A DNA stretch of 64,000 nt from Pedobacter westerhofensis (lineage in GTDB: Bacteria > Bacteroidota > Bacteroidia > Sphingobacteriales > Sphingobacteriaceae). This document shows, in pieces, positions 31,618 through 39,618 of the stretch. The notes under the pieces are model-generated. The model had not been told where the DNA came from and searched no databases. It worked only from the letters and a program-made list of their open reading frames with translations. The position numbers and the translations under genes were made by a program. The stretch's first letter is position 1, and each line of letters starts with the position of its first letter. Location of the stretch: contig NZ_FXTN01000001.1 in NCBI RefSeq assembly GCF_900182595.1, positions 601,895-665,894 of the forward strand, written 5' to 3'.

Positions 31618-32709
31618 ATGGCAGGTAATACATTTGGGCATTTATTCAGGATCTCCACCTTTGGGGAATCACATGGTGAAGCCATTGGCGTTATAGTTGA
31701 CGGATGCCCTGCGCAGCTCCCGATTGACCTTGATTTTATCCAGTCGGAGCTCGATAAGCGCCGCCCGGGACAATCAAAGATCACCACGCAGCGCAAGGAA
31801 AGTGATACCGTACAGATCCTGTCGGGCATATTTGAAGGAAAAAGTACAGGTACGCCGATTGCATTGCTGATCCCTAACGAAGATCACCGTTCAAAGGATT
31901 ATGAGCACAACAAGACTGTTTACCGTCCTTCACATGCGGATTATACCTACGATGCCAAATATGGTATCCGTGACCACCGCGGCGGAGGCCGCTCATCGGC
32001 ACGCGAAACTGCGGCACGCGTTGCTGCGGGCGCCATTGCCAAGCTGCTGCTGAAACATTATGGCATCAATATCTTTGCCCATGTGTCTGCCGTAGGAACG
32101 ATCAATGCACCTAACCTTCAGCCATTAACTGCCGAAGAACTTCTGGCCCAGCGCGAAGAAAATATTGTACGCTGTGCAGACCCGGCTACGGCCAGGGAAA
32201 TGATCGAATTCATTGACCAGATCCGCAAGGATGGTGATACTGTAGGGGGAAAAATCAGCTGTGTGATCCAGAACTGTCCTCCGGGTTTGGGGGAACCGGT
32301 TTTTGATAAGCTGCATGCTGAACTTGGCAAAGCAATGCTGAGCATCAATGCGGTTCATGGATTTGAATATGGTTCGGGTTTTTCGGGCAGTGAAATGCGC
32401 GGGTCTGAACACAATGATATCTTTTTAACCAACGGGGATCAGGGGCCGAAAACGCTGACCAACTTCTCCGGGGGAATACAGGGCGGTATTTCAAACGGCA
32501 TGGACATCAGTTTTACGGTAGCTTTTAAACCTGTGGCCACGATTATGCACAACCAGCAGACAGTAAATGCTGCCGGCGAAGCGGCTGAGATCAAAGGAAA
32601 AGGGCGACATGATCCTTGCGTCGTACCCCGTGCTGTGGTGATTGTAGAGGCTATGGCTGCGCTTGTACTGGCAGATCAGTTGCTGAGGCACAGAGCGAGT
32701 CAGCTTTAA
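31618..32709 (+). CDS. aroC: Chorismate synthase
   Basis: 363 residues, FMN-dependent. Signatures: [20 protein letters not shown] at the start, [20 protein letters not shown] and [20 protein letters not shown] near residues 100-140, [19 protein letters not shown], and [20 protein letters not shown] at the end. All three known family patterns are visible. It ends the operon; a hairpin terminator follows 8 bases on. Starts 11 bases after aroA. Confidence 0.97.
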   Translation: MAGNTFGHLFRISTFGESHGEAIGVIVDGCPAQLPIDLDFIQSELDKRRPGQSKITTQRKESDTVQILSGIFEGKSTGTPIALLIPNEDHRSKDYEHNKTVYRPSHADYTYDAKYGIRDHRGGGRSSARETAARVAAGAIAKLLLKHYGINIFAHVSAVGTINAPNLQPLTAEELLAQREENIVRCADPATAREMIEFIDQIRKDGDTVGGKISCVIQNCPPGLGEPVFDKLHAELGKAMLSINAVHGFEYGSGFSGSEMRGSEHNDIFLTNGDQGPKTLTNFSGGIQGGISNGMDISFTVAFKPVATIMHNQQTVNAAGEAAEIKGKGRHDPCVVPRAVVIVEAMAALVLADQLLRHRASQL

Positions 32710-32716
32710 ATCTTTT

Positions 32717-32752
32717 AAAATATCCGGCTGTTAGTAAATAGCCGGATATTTT
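32717..32752. terminator. Bidirectional terminator between aroC and the E1 gene
   Basis: AAAATATCCGGCT (32717-32729) pairs with AGCCGGATATTTT (32740-32752), loop of 10 bases, flanked by A and T runs on both strands. The stop codon of the minus-strand E1 gene (32731-32733) lies inside the loop, so its last seven codons form one arm. Confidence 0.85.
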
Positions 32753-35154
32753 GTTTCATTATGGTTGTGCATCATGCTGTACACGGCCTCTATAATATCA
32801 TCTACCGAAGGTTTGGTAAAATAATCACCATCCGTGCCGTAAGGTGTACGATGTGGCTTGGCCGACAACGTTTGCGGCTGTGCATCCAGATGGTAATAGC
32901 CCTCCTGAACTTCGAGGATTTGCTGCAGCAGGTAGGCAGATCCGCCTCCCGGCACATCTTCATCCACGATCAGCAGTTTATTGGTTTTCTTTAATGATGC
33001 AGCGCAAAGATGTTCCTCATCAAAAGGCAACAGCGTTTGCGGATCAATGATCTCTACAGAAATATCCATCAGTGCCAGTTCTTCAGCAGCTTCTTCAACT
33101 ACTCTCAGGGTAGATCCGTAAGAAACAATCGTGATATCTGCACCTTCCCTGATAATTTCAGCTTTGCCCAGGGGAACAGTAAAGTCACCCACATTATCAG
33201 GCATCATTTCCTTCAGGCGGTAGCCGTTCAGACATTCGATTACCAGTGCAGGTTCATCGGCGCGCAGCAATGTATTGTACATCCCCGCTGCCTGCGTCAT
33301 GTTGCGCGGTACGCAGATATGTAGCCCCCTCAAAGAGCCAAGGATCATGGCGATGGGCGAACCTGAATGCCACACCCCTTCTAAACGGTGGCCGCGTGTC
33401 CTGATGATCAGCGGAGCTTTCTGACCGGCCTTGGTGCGGTACGAAAGACTGGCAAGGTCGTCACTAAGAATATTGATGGCATATAACAGATAATCAAGGT
33501 ACTGGATCTCGGCAATAGGTCTGAGGCCGCGCAGTGCAAGCCCTATCCCCTGACCGATGATGGTCATTTCCCTGATTCCGGTATCAGTGATTCTGAGTTC
33601 TCCGTATTTGGCCTGTAAGCCTGCAAATCCCTGGTTTACGTCGCCGATAGCGCCAAGGTCTTCACCGAAGGCCACCAAACGCTCGTCGCGCGAAAAGTTG
33701 GCATCAAAACAGGCGTTCAGCACCTCACGTCCGTCCACCATTTTGCTGGTATCGTGGTAAGAGGGCTCTGTAACAGCGATCATGGATATACTTTCCCTTC
33801 CGTCGGTAAACAGTTTGGAGTTATAGCGTTCCTCATTGGTGCCCATTTCCTGGTAATACCAGTCCATCAGCTCATCCCTTTCTGCAGAGGCCTGACCGCG
33901 CGTTAAGCGCAAAGCTTTTCTTGCCGAAGAGATGATCTCTTTTCGCTGTGCATCGGGGGTACCGGACAGTGTAGCAGTAATTTTACCGAGTAAAGAATTT
34001 GATGCAGCGAGGTTATTGATCAATGTGATCGCCTGGTCTTTTTCTATTTTTATATCAGCGAGGAACTCGTTCCAGGCTTCTTTCTGTGCATCGCGTACAA
34101 ATTTCCTGGCGGCATCTTCAAGTACTGTCAGCTGTTCCTCGTCGATAATAGCCGATTCGAGCATCCAGATGCGCATTTGGCGAAGGCAATCATATTCCTT
34201 CTCCCATGTAAGGCGGTCTTTATCTTTATATCTTTCGTGTGATCCCGAAGTAGAATGCCCCTGTGGCTGAGTAACTTCGGTGACGTGGATCACTACCGGA
34301 ACATGTTCATTCCTGCAAACCTGAATGGCCTGCTGGTAAGTTTCGCACAGCGCAGGGTAATCCCAGCCCCTGACCTTATAGATCTCATATCCGGCATGCT
34401 GCTCATCGCGCTGAAAGCCTTTTAAAATTTCCGAGATGTCTTCCTTGGTGGTCTGATATTTGGCTGGTACAGAAATACCGTAAGCATCGTCCCAGATAGA
34501 AATTGCCATCGGGATCTGCAGTACTCCGGCGGCATTGATGGCTTCGAAGAATACCCCTTCAGAAGTAGAGGCATTACCAATGGTCCCAAAAGCAACCTCA
34601 TTTCCTTTTACAGAAAAGTTCTTCAGGTAATCCAGTTCGGGGTTTTTTCTATATAATTTCGACGCATAGGCCAAACCTACCAAACGTGCCATCTGGCCGC
34701 CTGTAGGGGCAATATCCGACGAAGAATTCTTCATTTTTGTTAAGTCTTTCCAGGATCCGTCCTCGTTGAGGGAGCGGGTTGAAAAGTGGCAGTTCATCTG
34801 TCTGCCTGCAGAAGCCGGATCGGCCTCCACATCAGGATTTGCGTAGAGCTGTGCAAAAAACTCCTTCATGGTACAAATGCCTGTTGCAAAGGCAAAAGTC
34901 TGGTCGCGGTAATACCCCGAACGCCAGTCGCCATTCTTAAAAGCCTTGGCCATGGCAATCTGCGGAAGTTCCTTTCCGTCGCCAAAAATACCAAACTTAG
35001 CTTTCCCTGTTAAAACTTCCTTACGGCCTAATAAACTCGCCTGCCTGCTTTCAAAAGCAATCTTATAATCCTCGATCACAATCGTTTTAAAGGCTTCAAA
35101 ACTTAATTCTGAAGCATCGATGGGGTTCGTTGTAAGTTTGTTATTTAGCATCAT
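32731..35154 (-). CDS. Fused alpha/beta 2-oxoacid dehydrogenase E1 component
   Basis: 807 residues; thiamine diphosphate-dependent E1 of a branched-chain 2-oxoacid or pyruvate dehydrogenase type complex. Alpha half (1-460): GYYRDQTFAFATGICTMKEF, MNCHFSTRSLNEDGSWKDL, and the cofactor loop GNASTSEGVFFEAINAAGVL. Beta half (465-800): DERLVAFGEDLGAIGDVNQG, ITDTGIREMTIIGQGIGLAL, LIIRTRGHRLEGVWHSGSPI. Single-chain form is common in Bacteroidota. A -7 element TATCTTTG lies on the minus strand at 35182-35175. E2 and E3 are not in the window. Which oxoacid it uses cannot be told. Confidence 0.9.
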   Translation of the reverse strand: MMLNNKLTTNPIDASELSFEAFKTIVIEDYKIAFESRQASLLGRKEVLTGKAKFGIFGDGKELPQIAMAKAFKNGDWRSGYYRDQTFAFATGICTMKEFFAQLYANPDVEADPASAGRQMNCHFSTRSLNEDGSWKDLTKMKNSSSDIAPTGGQMARLVGLAYASKLYRKNPELDYLKNFSVKGNEVAFGTIGNASTSEGVFFEAINAAGVLQIPMAISIWDDAYGISVPAKYQTTKEDISEILKGFQRDEQHAGYEIYKVRGWDYPALCETYQQAIQVCRNEHVPVVIHVTEVTQPQGHSTSGSHERYKDKDRLTWEKEYDCLRQMRIWMLESAIIDEEQLTVLEDAARKFVRDAQKEAWNEFLADIKIEKDQAITLINNLAASNSLLGKITATLSGTPDAQRKEIISSARKALRLTRGQASAERDELMDWYYQEMGTNEERYNSKLFTDGRESISMIAVTEPSYHDTSKMVDGREVLNACFDANFSRDERLVAFGEDLGAIGDVNQGFAGLQAKYGELRITDTGIREMTIIGQGIGLALRGLRPIAEIQYLDYLLYAINILSDDLASLSYRTKAGQKAPLIIRTRGHRLEGVWHSGSPIAMILGSLRGLHICVPRNMTQAAGMYNTLLRADEPALVIECLNGYRLKEMMPDNVGDFTVPLGKAEIIREGADITIVSYGSTLRVVEEAAEELALMDISVEIIDPQTLLPFDEEHLCAASLKKTNKLLIVDEDVPGGGSAYLLQQILEVQEGYYHLDAQPQTLSAKPHRTPYGTDGDYFTKPSVDDIIEAVYSMMHNHNETKYPAIY

Positions 35155-35238
35155 AGAAACAAAAGTTTATTGGGCAAAGATACGAATTTAATAAATTATC
35201 GCCGGACAACTGACGCAATATATAAATTTGTTTGGTGC

Positions 35239-35268
35239 TTTGAAATGTGAAGTAAATCAGTAAATTTG
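35239..35268 (+). promoter_or_regulatory. Promoter of the DUF1573 gene
   Basis: TTTG at 35239-35242, 18 bases, then TAAATTTG at 35261-35268. Transcription would begin around 35275, only about 10 bases before the ATG. A further TAAATTTG lies at 35223. Confidence 0.5.
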
Positions 35269-35284
35269 TTTAAAACATACAAAC

Positions 35285-35677
35285 ATGAAAAAGCTAATTG
35301 TACTATTAACCTTTGTTTTAGGCGTAAGCGTGGCGTCATTTGCACAAAGCAAACCGGCAGAATTTAAATTTGAAAAAGAAACATATGATTTTGGAAAAAT
35401 TCCAATGGGCAAACCTGTTTCTGTAGACTTCAAATTCACCAATATTGGGGAGGAACCTTTGATCCTTACTAAAGTAGAAACTACCTGCGGATGTACAGTT
35501 CCAACCTATACACAAACTCCTGTTCAGAAAGGACAGTCGGGTTTGATCAAAGTAACCTATACTCCTGCCGGAACACCACTTCCTTTCAGCAAAAGCATCA
35601 CGATTACTTCCAATGCTAAAACGACTACCAAAGTATTGTACATCAAAGGCGAGACCGTAGCAGCAAGCAGCAAATAA
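35285..35677 (+). CDS. DUF1573 domain-containing secreted protein
   Basis: 130 residues: signal peptide MKKLIVLLTFVLGVSVASFA with cleavage before QS, then the compact immunoglobulin-like DUF1573 fold: FDFGKIPMGKPVSVDFKFTN style text, ETTCGCTVPTYTQTPVQKGQ (the conserved TCGC), ITITSNAKTTTKVLYIKGE. Probably a periplasmic or exported protein; function unknown, common in Bacteroidota. Confidence 0.9.
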   Translation: MKKLIVLLTFVLGVSVASFAQSKPAEFKFEKETYDFGKIPMGKPVSVDFKFTNIGEEPLILTKVETTCGCTVPTYTQTPVQKGQSGLIKVTYTPAGTPLPFSKSITITSNAKTTTKVLYIKGETVAASSK

Positions 35678-35704
35678 TTTAATAAATAAAATATTTTATT
35701 AATA

Positions 35705-35732
35705 AAAACCTCGTTAATCAACGAGGTTTTTT
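35705..35732 (+). terminator. Rho-independent terminator after DUF1573
   Basis: AAAACCTCGTT (35705-35715), loop AATC, AACGAGGTTTT (35720-35730), then TT. A perfect 11-bp stem 27 bases after the stop. Confidence 0.88.
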
Positions 35733-35744
35733 ACTTTTGCACCC

Positions 35745-36944
35745 ATGCCATATATATCAGAAAAAGGGATAGAGATGCCCGCTTCACCTATACGAAAGCT
35801 TAGCCCCTTTGCCACACAGGCAAAAAAGGAGGGTAAAAAGGTTTATCATTTGAACATCGGACAGCCCGATATTGCCACTCCTGAAGGCATGTTAAATGCC
35901 ATTAAAAATATTGACTTTAATGTATGGGCGTATACTGAATCTGAAGGCACCTTAAGCTACCGCACAAAACTGACCGAATATTATAACAAATTAGGTTACA
36001 ACATCACACCAGAAGATATCCTGGTAACACTGGGCGGTTCAGAAGCAATTACCATTGCCATGCAGACCTGTGTAAATGAAGGCGACGAGATCATTATCCC
36101 GGAACCGTTTTATGCCAATTACAATGGCTTTGCCTGTATGAGCAATGTAGTGGTTAAACCGATCCTTTCCTATATCGAAAATGGTTTCGCCCTGCCTCCT
36201 GTCGCGGAGTTTGAAAAACTAATCAGCCCTAAAACAAAGGGCATTATGATCTGCAATCCGAATAACCCTACCGGTTACCTCTACTCCAGGGAAGAAATTG
36301 TAGCACTGAAAGAACTGTGCCTGAAGTACGACCTGTTCCTTTTCTGTGATGAAGCTTACAGGGAGTTTTGTTATGAAGGCGCAGCGTTTATCTCGCCGAT
36401 GCAGCTGGACGGCCTTGATGAGCATGTTGTGGTGATAGATACGGTGTCTAAAAGATACAGTGCCTGCGGCGCGCGTTTAGGCTGCATGATCACAAAAAAC
36501 AAGGAAGTGATCAAATCTGCTTTGAAGTTTGCACAGGTAAGGCTAAGTCCGGGTTTGGTAGAACAAATTGCGGGCACTGCAGCTGTTGACACACCAGACA
36601 GCTATTTTGAAGCTGTAAACACAGAATATACATTGCGTAGGAATACTTTGGTTTCGCGGCTGAATGCCATTGACGGAGTATTTTGCCCTAATCCCGGCGG
36701 TGCATTTTATGTAGTGGCCAAACTTCCGATTGATGACGCTGATGCGTTTTGCCAGTGGATACTCGAAAAGTTTGATCATGATGGCGGAACGGTAATGATG
36801 GCGCCGGCGACGGGTTTTTATTCTACTCCGGGTTCCGGAAAACAGGAAGTGAGAATGGCATACGTGATCAATATTGATGATTTAAATAAAGCAATGGATT
36901 GCCTGACGGTTGCATTACAGCAATACCCCGGAAAAACAAGCTAA
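35745..36944 (+). CDS. Pyridoxal-phosphate-dependent class I aminotransferase (aspartate/aromatic type)
   Basis: 399 residues. Seen: LNIGQPDIATPEGMLNAI near residue 38, TLGGSEAITIAMQTCVNEGD near 93, CNPNNPTGYLYSREEI near 172, FCDEAYREFCYEG near 203, and the PLP lysine in DTVSKRYSACGARLG near 234. This group (AspC type) can make Phe, Tyr or Asp. Homologues often sit in the aromatic operon next to pheA; here it is 4 kb away. TACTTTTG at 35732-35739 sits only five bases before the ATG, so a leaderless transcript is possible. Confidence 0.93.
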   Translation: MPYISEKGIEMPASPIRKLSPFATQAKKEGKKVYHLNIGQPDIATPEGMLNAIKNIDFNVWAYTESEGTLSYRTKLTEYYNKLGYNITPEDILVTLGGSEAITIAMQTCVNEGDEIIIPEPFYANYNGFACMSNVVVKPILSYIENGFALPPVAEFEKLISPKTKGIMICNPNNPTGYLYSREEIVALKELCLKYDLFLFCDEAYREFCYEGAAFISPMQLDGLDEHVVVIDTVSKRYSACGARLGCMITKNKEVIKSALKFAQVRLSPGLVEQIAGTAAVDTPDSYFEAVNTEYTLRRNTLVSRLNAIDGVFCPNPGGAFYVVAKLPIDDADAFCQWILEKFDHDGGTVMMAPATGFYSTPGSGKQEVRMAYVINIDDLNKAMDCLTVALQQYPGKTS

Positions 36945-36963
36945 ACATCATATTCTGGAACAG

Positions 36964-36999
36964 AACAGACCGGCCCGATAAGGTGTCCGGTCTGTTTTG
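36964..36999 (+). terminator. Rho-independent terminator after the aminotransferase
   Basis: AACAGACCGG (36964-36973) pairs with CCGGTCTGTT (36987-36996), followed by TTG. Perfect 10-bp stem, 20 bases after the stop. Confidence 0.8.
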
Positions 37000-37054
37000 T
37001 TTATAGCCAGATTCAAAATTTTCAAATATCCTGCACAGTTAATAAAATTACGCT

Positions 37055-37089
37055 TATATTTGTAAGGTAAACTTATAAGTTTTACTTAC
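37055..37089 (+). promoter_or_regulatory. Promoter and 28-bp operator of the MarR operon
   Basis: TATATTTG (37055-37062) is the -7 element. Directly after it, GTAAGGTAAACTTA (37062-37075) faces TAAGTTTTACTTAC (37076-37089): a 28-bp palindrome with 12 of 14 positions matching, ending three bases before the MarR ATG. The placement over the transcription start is typical of MarR autorepression. No TTTG at the ideal -33 distance. Confidence 0.7.
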
Positions 37090-37092
37090 AAT

Positions 37093-37524
37093 ATGACTAA
37101 GAATACACAGCTTGCTACCGCACTGAGGACTGCCACCTCGCATTTGTTCAAAAGACTGAGGCAGCAGATCAACACGGTCGATAATTTATCGATTACGGAG
37201 ATCACTACGCTCTCCAATCTGTACAACCACCAGCCCCTCTTTCCTTCACAGATGGCCGAAATGGTAAAGATCAAGGCCCAGTCGATGTCGCAGATCATCA
37301 ACAAGCTTGAAGAGGCAAAGATGATCGTGAGGATTCCTTCCGAAACGGATAAAAGAAAAATTGCGGTATCGCTCAGCGCCTATGGAAAAGAGATGGTTGA
37401 TCAGACCCGGCATGAGCGCGACGAATGGCTCAATGAAGCTATAGAGCACTGCCTTTCAGCCGCTGACAAGATACTGCTCCTGCAGGCAGTAGCGCTGATG
37501 GATAAACTGATCGAATACAAATAA
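37093..37524 (+). CDS. MarR family transcriptional regulator
   Basis: 143 residues, winged helix-turn-helix: LTSLSN-like LSITEITTLSNLYNHQPLFP, SQMAEMVKIKAQSMSQIINK (recognition helix) and IVRIPSETDKRKIAVSLSAY (wing), followed by a long C-terminal dimerisation helix. First gene of an operon with an isochorismatase-like protein and an MFS exporter, so it probably represses its own drug-efflux type operon. Confidence 0.9.
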   Translation: MTKNTQLATALRTATSHLFKRLRQQINTVDNLSITEITTLSNLYNHQPLFPSQMAEMVKIKAQSMSQIINKLEEAKMIVRIPSETDKRKIAVSLSAYGKEMVDQTRHERDEWLNEAIEHCLSAADKILLLQAVALMDKLIEYK

Positions 37525-37556
37525 GCAACACCGATAATCTCAAAAACACACCAATC

Positions 37557-38177
37557 ATGATCACTCAATTAGATCCCAAAACAGCCCTTGTACTAATCGA
37601 CCTGCAAAAAGGTATCGCAGCACTACCTGTTGCCCATCCCGCAGCAGACATCGTTGCCAAATCAGCAGAGTTGATTGCTGCATTCAGAAATAAAAAACTT
37701 CCCGTAGTCATTGTCAATGTGAACCCGCTGGGCGCCAAATGGACGCAAACGCGTGTGGAAGAATCTACGGCACCAAAAGGAGAAGATGCCATAGCCCAGG
37801 CAAGGGCAGCAATGGAACAGGGGGGCTTTTTCGATATTGTCCCTGAACTGCCTGTGGATCCAAACGATATCTACATTACCAAAACCAGCTGGAGCGCATT
37901 TTACAATACTGAGCTGGAGGATAAACTAAAAGCTCTTAACATCACCAGCATTGTACTGGCCGGTATTGCTACAAGCATAGGAGTTGAAGGAACAGCAAGA
38001 GATGCAAGCCGTTTGGGATACAATATTACTTTTGCGGCAGATGCGATGACAGATGTACATCTTTCTGCGCATGAACATAGCCTAAAGCTTATCTTTCCAA
38101 GAGTTGGTGAAGTAGATACAACAGCTGCGATCATCAAAAAACTGTCTGAACTGACACTGGTTACTGACATACACTAA
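37557..38177 (+). CDS. Isochorismatase-family hydrolase lacking the catalytic cysteine
   Basis: 206 residues. Seen: ALVLIDLQKGIAALP (catalytic Asp near residue 16), ITKTSWSAFYNTELEDKL (Lys near 105), and GIATSIGVEGTARDASRLGY near 140, where cysteine hydrolases of this family have TxxCV. Here Cys is Gly, as in true isochorismatases such as PhzD and EntB, which use Asp. It may therefore cleave an ether or vinyl ether, or be non-hydrolytic. It sits between a MarR gene and an exporter. Confidence 0.85.
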   Translation: MITQLDPKTALVLIDLQKGIAALPVAHPAADIVAKSAELIAAFRNKKLPVVIVNVNPLGAKWTQTRVEESTAPKGEDAIAQARAAMEQGGFFDIVPELPVDPNDIYITKTSWSAFYNTELEDKLKALNITSIVLAGIATSIGVEGTARDASRLGYNITFAADAMTDVHLSAHEHSLKLIFPRVGEVDTTAAIIKKLSELTLVTDIH

Positions 38178-38178
38178 G

Positions 38179-39567
38179 ATGTCAGATGTAAAGAAGGAAC
38201 GTTACCCGTACAGATTCATGCTGCCCATAGTGCTGGGCACAATGATGAACCCCTTAAACTCGACAATGCTGGCCACAGCATTGATACCGTTATGCAATTC
38301 GTTTAAGATCAGCGTTGGCTCAGGGGCCATACTGGTGACTTCCCTTTACGTAACTTCTACGATAGCCCAGCCGCTGATGGGGCGGCTGGCTGATATTTTC
38401 AGTGCGAAAAAAATCAACACCCTTGGGTTTATACTTGTCCTGATTGCCGCCCTGATCGGGATATTTGCCCCGGGTTTTTCCTGGCTGGTGGTTTCCAGGA
38501 TCATGCTGGGCCTGGGCACATCGGCGGCATACCCCTCAGCTATGGCGCTGATCAATAAGAAGTACGCGGAAGCGGAACTTCCTGTTCCCGGAAACGTGCT
38601 TGGGCTGGTGGGGATCTCTGCACAGGTAAGTATGATCCTGGGCCCGGTACTCGGAGGATTGCTCACACAATGGCTGGGATGGAAAGGCATATTTTTCATT
38701 AATATCCCTTGGGTAATCGCGGCAGTATATCTTTCTAAAGCCATCCCGAATGATCCGGTAAAGGAAAAACTGAGCGCTGCCCGTATATTAAATCGGCTGG
38801 ATGTACCGGGTATCCTGATCTTCACATTGTTTTTGCTGTCGCTGTTGTTCCTGCTGATACAGCACTCTTTCACCTGGCAGCTGATATTGCCGGTAGTCAC
38901 ATTGCTTATACTGATGGTGGTATGGGAACGCAGGCAGGACAATCCTTTCATAGATGTTCGCCTGCTGGCCAGTAAGCCCTCACTCCTGCTGGTTTATGTC
39001 AGGGCACTGGCCACAAGTTATATCCTGTACACGATGCTGTATGGTTTTCCGCAATGGCTGGAAGGTGTAAGGCATTTTAATCCGGCAGAAACAGGACTGT
39101 TCATGCTGCCCGACTCTATCGTAGCGATAGCCGTAGGCTTGCTGATTTCGAAAAGCAGGAAGCTGTTTATGCAAAACTTCCTTGGCGTAATCTTTATGCT
39201 TGCGACCTGCGCAGGTATGTATATGCTCAACACAGAAATCACAATTTTTATGATCGTTGTGGTTACAGTGGTGATGGGGATTGCTGAAGGTTTAAACCTG
39301 ATTGCCAATCAGGCACTGCTGAATGCAGAAGCGCCTTTGGCTCAAAAAGGGGTTTCTTTTGGTCTATACAGAACATTTGCTTATCTCGGAGCTATCCTTT
39401 CCAGCTCGCAGTTGAAGGTGCTCTTTCATACCGGCATTACCGATGAGAAATTTCACACCCTGAGTTTTACAGCGCTGGCTTCAAGTATTGTGCTGGCAAT
39501 CCTGCTGATACCTCTGTGGAGGAGGCACAGGCAGCTTGCGGACATCAGCCCTGCCTCGGCTCGATAG
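38179..39567 (+). CDS. MFS multidrug transporter, DHA2 (EmrB/QacA) type
   Basis: 462 residues, about 12-14 membrane helices. Seen: MMNPLNSTMLATALIPL in helix 1, GRLADIFSAKKINTLGFILV (motif A), WLVVSRIMLGLGTSAAYPSA (motif B), and QVSMILGPVLGGLLTQWLGW (motif C, GPxLGG). Proton-driven exporter of drugs or organic compounds. The start follows the isochorismatase stop by one base; all three genes form one operon controlled by the MarR protein. Confidence 0.9.
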   Translation: MSDVKKERYPYRFMLPIVLGTMMNPLNSTMLATALIPLCNSFKISVGSGAILVTSLYVTSTIAQPLMGRLADIFSAKKINTLGFILVLIAALIGIFAPGFSWLVVSRIMLGLGTSAAYPSAMALINKKYAEAELPVPGNVLGLVGISAQVSMILGPVLGGLLTQWLGWKGIFFINIPWVIAAVYLSKAIPNDPVKEKLSAARILNRLDVPGILIFTLFLLSLLFLLIQHSFTWQLILPVVTLLILMVVWERRQDNPFIDVRLLASKPSLLLVYVRALATSYILYTMLYGFPQWLEGVRHFNPAETGLFMLPDSIVAIAVGLLISKSRKLFMQNFLGVIFMLATCAGMYMLNTEITIFMIVVVTVVMGIAEGLNLIANQALLNAEAPLAQKGVSFGLYRTFAYLGAILSSSQLKVLFHTGITDEKFHTLSFTALASSIVLAILLIPLWRRHRQLADISPASAR

Positions 39568-39618
39568 GCTTTTCCGCAGTGCGGTCGGCCGGCTGTTAGA
39601 GCGCTTAACCAGGTTGTA

